Of a stretch of DNA of 45,266 bases, positions 1 through 8,831 are shown piece after piece. The position numbers and the translations under genes were made by a program. The stretch lies in NCBI GenBank assembly GCA_027717645.1, contig JALLOG010000011.1, forward strand, positions 1 through 45,266. The letters run 5' to 3'. Every line of letters starts with the position of its first letter. The first letter of the stretch is position 1. The notes under the pieces were generated by a model. That model saw nothing but the letters and a program-made list of their open reading frames with translations, did no database searches and was not told the origin of the DNA. The stretch is from Desulfobacterota bacterium AH_259_B03_O07. GTDB lineage: Bacteria; Desulfobacterota_D; UBA1144; Nemesobacterales; CSP1-2.

Positions 1-363
1 AGAATCAGTTAATTTTTAATACATCTAAGATTAACTATAATCCCCTAATATTCAGGAAAAACCAATAATCTAAAACATATTTCCAAAACCCAACTCTCGG
101 GGAAAACCAGATAATCTTATATCAATTACCCGATGACCCACTCGACCCCCTCTAACCAATTATGTCCAAAGGAAAGGTTAGTTGTATTAGGTAATAAAAT
201 TGGTAGCGATTTGGTAGTAAAATTCTGAATAACAACGTTAAAGAGAGTAATAAGATATTTGTCTAAGAATTGAGAATATACCTGTAAAATAAGGCTAATT
301 CTTAATTGCTATTCATCACACTTTAACGCTGTTAACAGGCTCTAAAAGAAGCTATAATTCTTT
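1..363. other. Gene-free left margin
   Basis: I see no convincing coding region, RNA gene or strong hairpin in this AT-rich stretch. It contains a short motif AACCAATTATGT near 156-167 that recurs near 12013-12024. If the neighbouring integrase belongs to an integrated element, part of that element may lie here, but nothing in the bases shows a boundary. Confidence 0.4.
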
Positions 364-654
364 TCATTCACCGACAGATAATTCATTTATGGAGTCGCGT
401 AAGAATCTGCTTGGCTTAAAGGTTACAACATTCCTATCAGCTATGACTATCGCATCTCCTGTGGTTGGGTTTCTCCCCTTCCTAGCCTTCCTTTTCTGAA
501 GCCTAAAGCTACCAAAGCCACGTATCTGTACACGTTCACCTCTCGCAAGCTTTTCTTTTACTATATTAAAGAAAAAATCCACGATTTCTGCACATTCGCG
601 CCTTGAAATGCCGATTTTCTCATGTATAACGTCGGCAAGTTCTTTTTTTGTCAT
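364..654 (-). CDS. ihfA: IHF/HU-family DNA-binding protein, IHF-alpha-like
   Basis: A 96-residue histone-like protein that would bind and bend DNA as a dimer. An alpha-helical N-terminal half is followed by the signature GFGSF (residues 46-50) and the beta-arm motif GRNPTTG (60-66), whose proline intercalates DNA in this family. The C-terminal VVTFKPS is closer to IHF subunits than to HU. The length is normal for the family. The ATG at 654 follows a GAGAGGA purine tract on the minus strand. It is divergent from the integrase module, and IHF is a usual cofactor of tyrosine integrases, so proximity could be functional or chance. The alpha assignment is by resemblance only; a generic HU/IHF-like call is safer. 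Confidence 0.85.
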   Translation of the reverse strand: MTKKELADVIHEKIGISRRECAEIVDFFFNIVKEKLARGERVQIRGFGSFRLQKRKARKGRNPTTGDAIVIADRNVVTFKPSRFLRDSINELSVGE

Positions 655-868
655 CTTTATCCTCTCTTAAATTTTACGTAATTCTGGACATAAGATCGAG
701 CACTGCCATCTTTATGAACCTTATTACAAGCATCTTCATTCTGTTCTAACTCAAAACAGAGTTGATGGATAAATATCTTTATTTTTTCTTTAGATGAAAC
801 CCTTAGGGATTATATCATAGGAAATATGATTATTTTTATGGATTTCCTAAGTATTTCATTTGTAACTC

Positions 869-896
869 TTGACATTTTATTTAATGTGACTATAAT
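869..896 (+). promoter_or_regulatory. Strong sigma70-type promoter with flanking inverted repeat
   Basis: TTGACA (869-874) and TATAAT (891-896) match both consensus hexamers, separated by 16 nt. The -10 box ends 8 nt before the ATG of the small gene at 905, so the transcript would be almost or completely leaderless. TGTAAC (861-866) and GTTACA (900-905) form a perfect 6-bp inverted repeat bracketing the promoter, a plausible operator for the downstream ribbon-helix-helix-like protein. Promoter is seen; operator role is inferred. Confidence 0.7.
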
Positions 897-904
897 AATG
901 TTAC

Positions 905-1108
905 ATGAGACAAAAAAGAATAAGGACAAAGTTATTCAGAGTTTGGTTGCATGAAAAAGAATTGGAATTTCTAAGCAACTATGCTGAAGAAAATATGTTT
1001 ACGGCATCAGAGGTAATACGTGCTTTAATTCATCAGCTAATGAAAAGAGAAGGTTATAAGCTTAAAGAGCCTTTATTACCTGAAAAAAAAAAAAAACGGA
1101 GGAAATAA
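905..1108 (+). CDS. Small ribbon-helix-helix-like DNA-binding protein next to integrase
   Basis: A 67-residue basic protein. Residues about 10-45 have the layout of a ribbon-helix-helix fold: a short beta-strand segment (TKLFRVWLHEKE), then a helix, a turn (ENMFTASE) and a second helix (VIRALIHQLM). The C-terminus is a lysine/arginine tail. It ends 2 nt before the integrase start, so the two genes are one transcript. In mobile elements such proteins act as excisionases or autorepressors, and the inverted repeat around its promoter fits autoregulation. I did not recognise a named family. No ribosome-binding site can precede this start if transcription begins where the promoter predicts. Confidence 0.6.
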   Translation: MRQKRIRTKLFRVWLHEKELEFLSNYAEENMFTASEVIRALIHQLMKREGYKLKEPLLPEKKKKRRK

Positions 1109-1110
1109 TT

Positions 1111-2160
1111 ATGGGTGTATTTAAACGTTCGATAGAAAGCAAGAATGGAAGAAAAACACCATATTGGTATATAAGATTTGCCATGAATGGGAAAATGAAA
1201 TGGGAATCAGTTGGGAAGGTAGGTGTAGCAACTAAGGATATAGCTCGAAGCAAGCTAGATGAAAGAAAAAGGCAAGTTAGGCTAGGTCAATTGGATGTAA
1301 TAGTTGCAAAAATACCAACATTATCTGAGTATAAATGCGATTACATAAGATATGTAAAAGATGTGAAGGGCAATAGGTCTTGGCGATCGACAATTCACTA
1401 TCTTAACCAATTAGAAAAATTATTTGGCGATAAGAAGCTGTCCCAAATTTCTTCAAGAGATATTGATAATTACAAATTATCAAGAATACAAGAAGTTAAA
1501 CCATCTACTGTAAACAGAGAATTGGCTTGTCTAAATCATCTGTTAAATCTCGCAAAAAGACAAAAGAGATTCTTTGGGGAAAATCCAGTGTCAATTTCTA
1601 AATTACTACCTGAGAACAACAAAACAGAAAGGATATTAAGGACTGATGAGGAAAAGAGATTACTGGATACCTCCTCTATCCATTTGAAACCAATTATAAT
1701 TACAGCATTGAATACGGGGATGAGGAAGGGTGAGATACTTACATTAAAATGGAGCAACGTCGATTTAGAAAATAAAATAATTAACTTGGAACATACAAAC
1801 ACCAAAAGCAAAAAATCAAGGCGTATACCGATTAATAATGAGTTAAGAAAGCTACTGTTGGAGCTAAAATTAAAAAGCGGTGGTTCAGATTACGTATTTT
1901 TAAGTTCAAATGGCAGTCCATACAAAAGACACGATTCACTAAAGAAGGTTTTCCGTGATGCTTGCAAGCGTGCGGACATAACAGGGCTTAGGTTTCATGA
2001 CCTTCGACATACCGTAGCGACTCGTATGATAGAAAGCAACGCAAATATTGTGGCTGTGAAAGAAATACTAGGACATTCTGACCTAAAAACTACTATGAGA
2101 TATGCCCATCCAAATGATTCACTTAAAGATGCGGTGGAAAAACTGGCTCTTCATCAATGA
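1111..2160 (+). CDS. Tyrosine recombinase / phage-type integrase
   Basis: 349 residues. The N-terminal part (about 1-60) resembles an arm-binding domain, about 70-170 a SAM-like core-binding domain, and about 175-345 the catalytic domain. Catalytic residues visible are Arg205 (NTGMRKGEIL), Lys232 or a neighbouring lysine (TKSKKSRR), His296 and Arg299 (FHDLRH), His322 (LGHSDL) and the nucleophile Tyr331 (MRYAHP), so the enzyme appears intact. A clean GGAGG precedes the ATG. It would catalyse integration or excision of an element. tRNA-Ala, a typical target, lies about 1.1 kb downstream with its 3' end facing the integrase. No duplicated tRNA 3' end was found within the window, so element boundaries are not resolved. 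Confidence 0.92.
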   Translation: MGVFKRSIESKNGRKTPYWYIRFAMNGKMKWESVGKVGVATKDIARSKLDERKRQVRLGQLDVIVAKIPTLSEYKCDYIRYVKDVKGNRSWRSTIHYLNQLEKLFGDKKLSQISSRDIDNYKLSRIQEVKPSTVNRELACLNHLLNLAKRQKRFFGENPVSISKLLPENNKTERILRTDEEKRLLDTSSIHLKPIIITALNTGMRKGEILTLKWSNVDLENKIINLEHTNTKSKKSRRIPINNELRKLLLELKLKSGGSDYVFLSSNGSPYKRHDSLKKVFRDACKRADITGLRFHDLRHTVATRMIESNANIVAVKEILGHSDLKTTMRYAHPNDSLKDAVEKLALHQ

Positions 2161-2234
2161 AAAGACTCTACTGACTCATTAATAGGAAAGTAGTTTATTT
2201 AATAGTCAATAAGATTGGAGCGTATATTAAGAAA

Positions 2235-3131
2235 TTACGTAATTTTTTCGAATTCCAGGGCAAAGCGATATTCATTTTTTTTTGCTATCACTACTTCTAC
2301 ATGTTTAAGACCATTAGCTTCTAAGATATTTATAATCTCCTCCTTATCTTTATCACTTATTTTGCATCCCATTATTAGACCATCAATCTCTTCAGGAAGA
2401 ATTTCCAGCATTACATATTCTTGATTATTTTCTCCTTCTCTATCCGTGATACATCTCCATTCTTTTTCATAACTCCAGTGACGACTTTTAGTATAAATTA
2501 ATTCGTTAGTTTTCTTTTCTATGTTTATACGATTTTCCCCTGTAAGGTGTTTAACGAATTCGTCTAATGAAGCATATACTGGCGTCTCGGTTTGATAATT
2601 AATAGGTGTTGCAGCACACAATACTGTGTCAAATTTTTCGATGCATTTGAACCTAATAACCACTCCACTATGATTTTCTGAATAATGCGCCCACATAAGC
2701 AAATTATCGAATTCTTCAGCTACGCAAAAGACTTTGAATTTTAACAGGAATTCGTACCAATCCTTCGAACATTCTTCAAGTATACGCCTAAATTCCTTTT
2801 CCTCTGCCTTAATTACAGATTTCGATGCTTCTTCCCATTTTGTACGAGGTATCTTTTTTCGAAGTCGACGTAATGAACCAACTATTTCATAGCCAAATGT
2901 TGATGTGTCTAATTCGGGTTCGGTTTCAGAAAACATTAGTTTTGACAATTCACTTGTTAGGTGTTGGGCTAAGTCATCATATTCAAATCCAAATCGCAGT
3001 TTTAATTGCGTATCAAAAGGGTCATTAAAGAGTATCGGAGAACTCCAGCGAGCGTGTAAATTACTTATTATCTTTTTTGCGGTTCCAGCAGTTACATATT
3101 TGTAAAAGTATTCCTTATCATGGGTTTTCAT
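2235..3131 (-). CDS. DUF2971 domain protein
   Basis: 298 residues, no signal peptide or membrane segment. The start (residues 7-45, with NLHARWSSPILFNDPFD) and the middle (FCVAEEFDNLLMWAHYSENHSGV) carry the two motifs typical of DUF2971: the N-terminal 'sp..fNDPfD' and the 'lMWaHYa..h.GvvI.F' motif. The family is widespread, often found in accessory and defence-rich regions, and has no firmly established biochemical function; I assign none. It lies between the integrase and tRNA-Ala, convergent with the integrase, and is therefore a likely cargo gene of an integrated element. No obvious Shine-Dalgarno sequence precedes the ATG. Confidence 0.85.
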   Translation of the reverse strand: MKTHDKEYFYKYVTAGTAKKIISNLHARWSSPILFNDPFDTQLKLRFGFEYDDLAQHLTSELSKLMFSETEPELDTSTFGYEIVGSLRRLRKKIPRTKWEEASKSVIKAEEKEFRRILEECSKDWYEFLLKFKVFCVAEEFDNLLMWAHYSENHSGVVIRFKCIEKFDTVLCAATPINYQTETPVYASLDEFVKHLTGENRINIEKKTNELIYTKSRHWSYEKEWRCITDREGENNQEYVMLEILPEEIDGLIMGCKISDKDKEEIINILEANGLKHVEVVIAKKNEYRFALEFEKIT

Positions 3132-3234
3132 TTTTTTTAGTTATTGCATTGGGAATTTTCTATGATTTACTGACCATTCCACTGACCGCAAGGGTGTATA
3201 ATTATGAGACTTCGACGTAACCTACTTAAATAAT

Positions 3235-3310
<76 letters not shown>

Positions 3311-3323
3311 ACTAAGTCCCATT

Positions 3324-3352
3324 AATTTAAGCCCACTTTGATTTATTGTCAA
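3324..3352 (-). promoter_or_regulatory. Promoter of tRNA-Ala
   Basis: On the minus strand TTGACA (3347-3352) is followed by a 17-nt spacer and TAAATT (3324-3329), placing the start about 7-12 nt upstream of the tRNA 5' end at 3310. The hexamers are a perfect and a 5/6-type match to sigma70 consensus. Confidence 0.65.
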
Positions 3353-3419
3353 ATTTATTAATGTATAATTGTTCGGTAGAAATTAACAGAGAATTAGTAG
3401 TGTAAAGGAGACCGATTTG

Positions 3420-4721
3420 ATGGATGTCATAGATGTTGGTTTAATAGGCGCCGGAACTGTTGGATGTGGAGTCATTAAGGTCCTGAGTGATAACAGGGAC
3501 ATCATTGGAAAAAGGGTTGGGCTAGAGATTAATTTAAAGAAGATAGCAGACATCGACCCTGATAGGAAAAGACCTGTCAAAATACCAAAGTCTTTATTTA
3601 CGACTGATGCGTCAGAATTAATAGGTGATAGATCAATACAGATCGTAATAGAGCTGGTTGGTGGGACTACCGTAGCAAAAGACTTTATTTTAGGCTCAAT
3701 TGAGAATGGAAAACATGTAGTAACGGCGAATAAAGCGCTTCTTGCCCATTACGGAAAAGAGATATTTTCTGCTGCATCTACGAAAGGGGTTGATATTGGA
3801 TTTGAGGCTAGTGTCGGAGGAGGTATACCAATAATCAAGGCAACTAAAGAAGGATACGTGGCCAATAGAATAATATCCATACATGGCATAATGAATGGCA
3901 CCTCAAATTATATACTCTCGAAAATGACCGAAGAAGGAAGGGAATTCGATGACGTACTCAAGCAGGCTCAAAATGAGGGTTACGCTGAGGCCGATCCTTC
4001 ATTTGATATAGATGGCATTGATGCTGCTCATAAGCTTTCCATCCTCATAATGCTATCATTTGGAGTTTTCCTCGACTTCGAGAAAATACATGTTGAGGGA
4101 ATTCGTTATATAACTCCACTTGATATCTCATTTGCCGATGAACTAGGGTATGCGATTAAGCTTCTTGCAATAACAAAATCACGGGATGAGGGAATTGAGG
4201 CCGGAGTTTATCCAGCACTTGTGCAGAAAGGTACTCAAATTGCTGATGTTTCAGGAGCATTTAACGCGATATATCTTGTGGGAGATTCTGTTGGCCCCAC
4301 AATGCTTTATGGTATGGGCGCTGGCATGATGCCAACTGCTAGTGCTGTCGTAAGCGACATAGTTCAGATAGCTAACAATGTAAAATTGAAGAATTCACAT
4401 TCTTCATTACCAAAATTTTATGATGATGGGGAATCCTCGACTTTAATTTCGATGACCGAGATAATGACAAAATACTACCTAAGATTCCAGGTTGAAGACA
4501 AGCCTGGTGTTTTGGGTCAAATTACAGGTTGTCTCGGAAGAAATAATATAAGTATTGAGTCTGTTATTCAGAAGGGGAGGCACTTGGGTGGAGGGGATGT
4601 GCCCGTTGTAATGATGACGCATGAAGCAAAGGAAAAAGATTTACTTACTGCTCTTGATGAAATCAACAATTCCTCTTTTGTAAAAGCAAAAAGTGTCTTT
4701 ATAAGGATAGAAGATTTATAG
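3420..4721 (+). CDS. hom: Homoserine dehydrogenase
   Basis: 433 residues from the ATG at 3420 (a TTG three bases earlier is equally in reach of the AAAGGAG at 3404-3410). It reduces aspartate semialdehyde to homoserine on the threonine/methionine branch. The N-terminal Rossmann motif GLIGAGTVGCGV binds NAD(P). The catalytic domain contains TANKALLAHYG, GIMNGTSNYIL and the EADPSFDIDGIDAAHK block. The last about 80 residues form an ACT domain (LRFQVEDKPGVLGQITGCLG), normally the threonine feedback site. Length is normal for the monofunctional enzyme with ACT. It stands alone, with a TATAAT (3364-3369) upstream but no good -35 box. No aspartokinase, thrB or thrC is in view. Confidence 0.97.
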   Translation: MDVIDVGLIGAGTVGCGVIKVLSDNRDIIGKRVGLEINLKKIADIDPDRKRPVKIPKSLFTTDASELIGDRSIQIVIELVGGTTVAKDFILGSIENGKHVVTANKALLAHYGKEIFSAASTKGVDIGFEASVGGGIPIIKATKEGYVANRIISIHGIMNGTSNYILSKMTEEGREFDDVLKQAQNEGYAEADPSFDIDGIDAAHKLSILIMLSFGVFLDFEKIHVEGIRYITPLDISFADELGYAIKLLAITKSRDEGIEAGVYPALVQKGTQIADVSGAFNAIYLVGDSVGPTMLYGMGAGMMPTASAVVSDIVQIANNVKLKNSHSSLPKFYDDGESSTLISMTEIMTKYYLRFQVEDKPGVLGQITGCLGRNNISIESVIQKGRHLGGGDVPVVMMTHEAKEKDLLTALDEINNSSFVKAKSVFIRIEDL

Positions 4722-4781
4722 AGTTAATTTGGATCAGTAATAATTTTTTTCCTGCAGACAATTAATTCTTATATTCGATTA

Positions 4782-5459
4782 TTAAGTTTTTCTTTGATTC
4801 TTTCTGCTATTCCATTCGATTCCAAGCTTGTTGAGCAAAGCAATTCTGTCTTTTTTCAGTATGCCCCTACGGTATCTAGTCTTTTGTTTAAAAATCCATT
4901 TATATAAAGGATACATACTCACAGGAGGCCATCTATCCGGATTTTCCTTTCTATATTTTTTAAGCTCATCGTATTTTGCGTTCCACCTCTTATTTCTGGC
5001 TTCTGGATACCATTCAAATCCAATTTTATTTAGTGCAACTTTTCTGTATTTAGGATATGGACCGACGTCTCTAAGTTTACCCTGGTACCACATCCTATTG
5101 TTGTGGCACCAATAGGCAATCGATCTTTCTCCTTTATCCTTCGCGTCTTTGCTTGGCCATTTTCCCGAATTTTTTTTCCTGAACTCTACTAGTTTATTGA
5201 ATTGTTCTTCCCACCTTTTTTTATTTTCCTTTGTTGGATTCCAAATGACTCCTAATGATTCTAAGATTTCAATCTGCCTTTGAGTGAGGAGTTTATTTCT
5301 TTTATTTTTCCTTTGTCTTGCAAGCCAAGATGCCAAAGTATATTGAGGCTTTCCCATCGCAGATGGTTTTAAGCTAGGTAGTTTATTATATCTTTCCTGA
5401 AAATTTGCTAAATCATTATACCTTTCGCGCCAGGTCTTATATTCCCTTAATTTAGCCAT
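4782..5459 (-). CDS. Helicase-associated (HA) domain repeat protein
   Basis: 225 residues, very basic and rich in tryptophan. It consists of about three copies of the helicase-associated domain pattern: 'W...y..L..yr...', a short linker, 'L..W...qR...g.L...r...L..lGi.W'. The copies end with LESLGVIWNP, LNKIGFEWYP and LNKLGIEWNS. In other bacteria these repeats sit at the C-terminus of large superfamily 2 helicases and are thought to bind nucleic acid. Here there is no helicase core in this protein or next to it, so it is a stand-alone repeat protein. It is convergent with hom and its function is unknown. Confidence 0.75.
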   Translation of the reverse strand: MAKLREYKTWRERYNDLANFQERYNKLPSLKPSAMGKPQYTLASWLARQRKNKRNKLLTQRQIEILESLGVIWNPTKENKKRWEEQFNKLVEFRKKNSGKWPSKDAKDKGERSIAYWCHNNRMWYQGKLRDVGPYPKYRKVALNKIGFEWYPEARNKRWNAKYDELKKYRKENPDRWPPVSMYPLYKWIFKQKTRYRRGILKKDRIALLNKLGIEWNSRKNQRKT

Positions 5460-6044
5460 TGTTATTCAACAAATCCTTTCGCTTATTATATTCTCTCCAC
5501 TAAGTTTTAAAAAAGATCTTGGAACAAGTAAATCAGCCTACCCCAGGGATAACGACCATCTCAAAAGAAAGTATAACCCCTTTAAATACAACAAGGCAAG
5601 TCATTTTATTCTGGTCTAACCTAATTTAGAAATTTAAAATTTATTTCTTATATTTTAGTCTTTTTAATTGATAAATTTGTTAATAATATGTTCATACCAA
5701 GAAAGGCATTAATTTAATGAAATAAGTTTTTTAATAATTAGGCTAGATCATAACCATCATAATATGTGTTTATTTGTGTTGTATGTATTTCTCTGTATAT
5801 GATTGTTCTTAGAAAATCGAATAGGGGTTCATAATATTCCTTTCTATTAATACCACTGGGCTGGGGAAATCGATAATCTTTCCAGTCTGGATTAGGGTTA
5901 GGGCTTCGAATAGTTCATGAATTGGTCTAAACCCTCAGGGCATCACAATAAAAGTGTAAGGATATTTAATTAATGAAGGGTATATAGTTTTTTCTATAAT
6001 GAATAAAATTCCTTTCGCCGAAGATACAATTCAATCAAAGTATA
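5460..6044. other. Intergenic region without recognisable genes
   Basis: AT-rich, with no convincing reading frame or RNA gene. A loose inverted repeat (AGGGTTAG near 5895-5902 against CTAAACCCT near 5927-5935) could form a weak hairpin. A 14-nt stretch near 5538-5551 superficially resembles 23S rRNA but the flanks do not. I see nothing else supportable. Confidence 0.4.
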
Positions 6045-6326
6045 ATGTTAATAATGAGAATTGATATAGCTCAAGCCATAGGGATTGTATATATCATTTT
6101 GGTTATCCTGGCATGCTTATATGTGCCATGGAAAATTAGGGTTGGAACAAGTTCAGTCATATTAGGGTATTCATTCGCATGGTCTCCACCTACTGAGGTA
6201 ATATATCTAAGATCTTTTAATGTCTATATCGATTGGGTTATAGTATCGTTGGAGATAATAGTGATTACTCTTGTAGCGCTTCTACTTTATGCATTAGTCT
6301 TATACAGGGAAAAAAATAAAATTTAA
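6045..6326 (+). CDS. Small two-span membrane protein, unknown
   Basis: 93 residues (or 90 from the second ATG at 6054). Two hydrophobic segments, about residues 9-28 and 63-86, flank a polar middle containing WKIRVGTSSVILGYSFAW, predicting a two-pass inner-membrane protein. I do not recognise the family. It is followed after 7 nt by another small gene on the same strand and the two may be cotranscribed. No strong ribosome-binding site precedes either candidate start. Confidence 0.5.
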   Translation: MLIMRIDIAQAIGIVYIILVILACLYVPWKIRVGTSSVILGYSFAWSPPTEVIYLRSFNVYIDWVIVSLEIIVITLVALLLYALVLYREKNKI

Positions 6327-6333
6327 ATAGTTT

Positions 6334-6615
6334 TTGCATATGACCAATATTGACGAGGCTATACTGGTTCCAACAAATTTTTTTAAGACTCCTCAGGATG
6401 TTATAAGGGCGGATGATCTAACTCGTGATCAAAAGATAAAAATTTTGCGTAGTTGGGAATACGACGCAAGAGAATTAGAGGTAGCCGAGGAAGAAAACAT
6501 GCGTACAATAGAACCTGATATTCTTGACCAAATTCTAACTGCGCTAAATGCATTAGAAGCTGGTTCAGAGCCCGTGTTTTCATCACCAAATAAGCAGGGC
6601 GGAAAGTGGAGCTAG
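6334..6615 (+). CDS. Small conserved-looking acidic protein, unknown
   Basis: 93 residues, soluble and acidic. The pattern 'F..P.dV...ddLtrdqKi.iLrsWeyDareLevAeeEnM' followed by a short helix (ILDQILTALNAL) matches a widespread small proteobacterial protein type that I recognise by pattern but cannot name, and whose function is not known to me. It starts 7 nt after the small membrane protein gene. Two in-frame ATGs (6334 and 6340) are possible. Confidence 0.6.
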   Translation: MHMTNIDEAILVPTNFFKTPQDVIRADDLTRDQKIKILRSWEYDARELEVAEEENMRTIEPDILDQILTALNALEAGSEPVFSSPNKQGGKWS

Positions 6616-6684
6616 ATCATGAATTTCGACTCAATTAATGATGCATATTGTATTGAGTGTTCAGTAAGAATATTGCCCGAATAA

Positions 6685-7230
6685 TTAATCAGAGTCTTTC
6701 ATTCTCTTGAGTGCTTGTTTGGCACTGATTTGTAAAGGGGATTCTTCATCAGGTGAAATCTGAGTCGATACCTCTTCTGCTTTTTTCCCTCCCACCAGGC
6801 CTAAGCCAACTATGGCCTGAGATTTATACCTGATAATAAAATCATCTTTTTCCTTTGACATATACTGTTCAGGCGTTACATCTCTTGCCGCTTCAATATC
6901 CTGAGGGCTTAGTCCGAGGTCTGCACCGTTTGAAAGGAGTTTTTGGCGCTGTTCAAATTTGATCGCAGCCATACGTTCAAATTCTGAAAGGAGATCACTG
7001 CCCGGACCATTTTTCAATGCATCTAAAAAAGCCGGCTCCAATTGACTTCCGATTCTAATGGTTTCAGTTTCTAAGACAACTTTGTCTGCAAGACAACAAT
7101 TCTTAAGCAGCCATGTTTGAGCAAGGACAGATTGTTCCCGGGAAGGTTGTTGGGCGTAGGCGTGAATTGTAAGTAAGCCTGCAAGCATTATCGATGATAT
7201 AAAATTGGAACATGGTTGTACGGGAATCAA
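6685..7230 (-). CDS. Putative exported protein, unknown
   Basis: 181 residues if initiated at TTG 7230, the only canonical start upstream of an apparent signal sequence ending in HAYAQQ (about residues 15-28). The frame stays open further upstream (to a TAG near 7305) and no ribosome-binding site is visible, so the true start is uncertain. The mature part is mostly helical, with a GLGLVGGKKA segment near residues 141-150. There is no family I recognise. Confidence 0.5.
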   Translation of the reverse strand: MIPVQPCSNFISSIMLAGLLTIHAYAQQPSREQSVLAQTWLLKNCCLADKVVLETETIRIGSQLEPAFLDALKNGPGSDLLSEFERMAAIKFEQRQKLLSNGADLGLSPQDIEAARDVTPEQYMSKEKDDFIIRYKSQAIVGLGLVGGKKAEEVSTQISPDEESPLQISAKQALKRMKDSD

Positions 7231-7397
7231 TACGACGACACGAAGAAATGCTATACAGTTAATAAAAGCGGTAAGGTAATATACAGCGATAAATATTATT
7301 GCCTATGTGTAGATACTCCGACAAGCCCAAAACTATATTGAAAAAAATAAATACGGATTCTTAACGCTGAAGTCATAATGCTTTCAGATACACGTCT

Positions 7398-7787
7398 TTA
7401 CTTAAACAAAGGTATCTTTAGCATGGCACCACAGAACGTCCTTTTCATCTTTACAAATCCAACACTCACATGAACTTTATCATCAGGGGATTTACTATAG
7501 TGTATATCTTTATCCCATGCCATATTCTCTTCGATGTGATCATTTAGATCAATTTCCTTTAAAAATGGCGAGGTGAAAATGTGGGTTTCGTTAGTTAATT
7601 CTGAGGATGGGTTTTCATAATTGTACATATTCATTAATTCTTCTTTTGTTTCCAATCTTTTCACCCAATCTTTGTTCTTCTCAATAGTATTTTTAGAATT
7701 CTCCTCAGCAAATATATCAGAATCGAATATTAGAAATACAAGGGAAATAAAAAGTATTACGAATTTAGAGATTTTGTATTTAATCAT
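7398..7787 (-). CDS. Putative secreted protein, unknown
   Basis: 129 residues. Residues 1-27 are a good signal peptide (basic MIKYKISK, hydrophobic FVILFISLVFLIF, cleavage near DIFAEE). The mature portion of about 100 residues is polar and contains a KSPDDKVHVSVGF segment and a single cysteine near the C-terminus. No homologous family is recognised. It stands alone among other small hypothetical genes. Confidence 0.5.
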   Translation of the reverse strand: MIKYKISKFVILFISLVFLIFDSDIFAEENSKNTIEKNKDWVKRLETKEELMNMYNYENPSSELTNETHIFTSPFLKEIDLNDHIEENMAWDKDIHYSKSPDDKVHVSVGFVKMKRTFCGAMLKIPLFK

Positions 7788-7898
7788 ATAATTTGTAAAT
7801 GAATTATACTTGCTATTAAACTAATTAAAATACGGGACAATAAGGAAGTCAAGCATGTTATTTACGAATTAACTTATAACAGAGCGTTATTAATTTTT

Positions 7899-8516
7899 TT
7901 ATACCGATTTTAGCATTCCCGGAAACTCATATATAAACTTCAGCAACATTCCTACAAAGGTAATAAGCATTTCGGCATCCTCCCGATCCATCATCATTAT
8001 GTGATGCTTAGCTTCATTTCCATTATCTCTGATCCGTTTAACCCATTCTTTCCCATCTGGAGGGACATATCCTTTATTATCGAGAAAATCAATATATTCG
8101 TCAAACTTGAGATTTTGTTCAGCTCCTTTATTAACTGCGATATACATTAAGATCTTTCTGGAACAAATAGCCGAAGCTGTGTAGGCATTGACCCTCATAC
8201 AGTCTATTGATTCCGTGTAAAGTTCAGCAACTTCTGTAGAGGTTATATGGGCTATTGGTGAGCCAAAAGGAGCTCCAGGATACTGTGATTCTCCAATATC
8301 GAAAAACGTCGGTCTATCACAATGGTGACATATATAAATTGTAGGCCCATTACCACTTTGGCCAGTGTCTGGGTTATGCATTTTGGAAAGCCAGCCCTGC
8401 GCTGAAGCTACGGCATTTCCACAATAGCCACATATATATTTCTTTGATTCTATATTTTGAAGATTCTGCCAATTGATGTTCACATCGTAATTTATTTTAC
8501 GCAATTGACATACCAT
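7899..8516 (-). CDS. DUF4145 domain protein with N-terminal zinc-ribbon
   Basis: 205 residues. An N-terminal zinc-ribbon-like part carries CGYC (near residue 30) and CHHC (near residue 63). It is followed by the helical DUF4145 segment containing AYTASAICSRKILMYIAV, a GYVPPDGKEWVKRIRDNGNEAKH block and a terminal helix (AEMLITFVGMLLKFIYEFP), all typical of the family. DUF4145 proteins are often next to restriction-modification or other defence genes, but none is present here and the biochemical role is unknown. Its ATG at 8516 is divergent from the DNA towards 8830. Confidence 0.8.
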   Translation of the reverse strand: MVCQLRKINYDVNINWQNLQNIESKKYICGYCGNAVASAQGWLSKMHNPDTGQSGNGPTIYICHHCDRPTFFDIGESQYPGAPFGSPIAHITSTEVAELYTESIDCMRVNAYTASAICSRKILMYIAVNKGAEQNLKFDEYIDFLDNKGYVPPDGKEWVKRIRDNGNEAKHHIMMMDREDAEMLITFVGMLLKFIYEFPGMLKSV

Positions 8517-8831
8517 TAACCTCTCAAGAATAAAAATTATTGATTTAGGTTGGTTACGGGAATGGTGAAACCTAAACTGAATGAAAATACAAAGACTGTG
8601 GAATATGACACTGTGTAAAATGTGTAGGTTTACACATCTATCCGACTTTTGATATCAACTAAACTTGGTGAATACATGTCCTTCCTTCCAAATGTACATT
8701 GGGGTCTTGGTGGAAATTATATTGGTGGCCCAAGTGGAGGAATATCAAGAGCCATTGGCGGAAGAATTACTGTTGGTCCCGGCGGTGGCAGCATCGCTGT
8801 AAAGAGTAGAAATCTAATTTTATTAATATAT

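Noticed and set aside
5538-5551. CCCCAGGGATAAC resembling 23S rRNA
   Set aside because: Only 13-14 nt agree; flanking sequence has no rRNA similarity.
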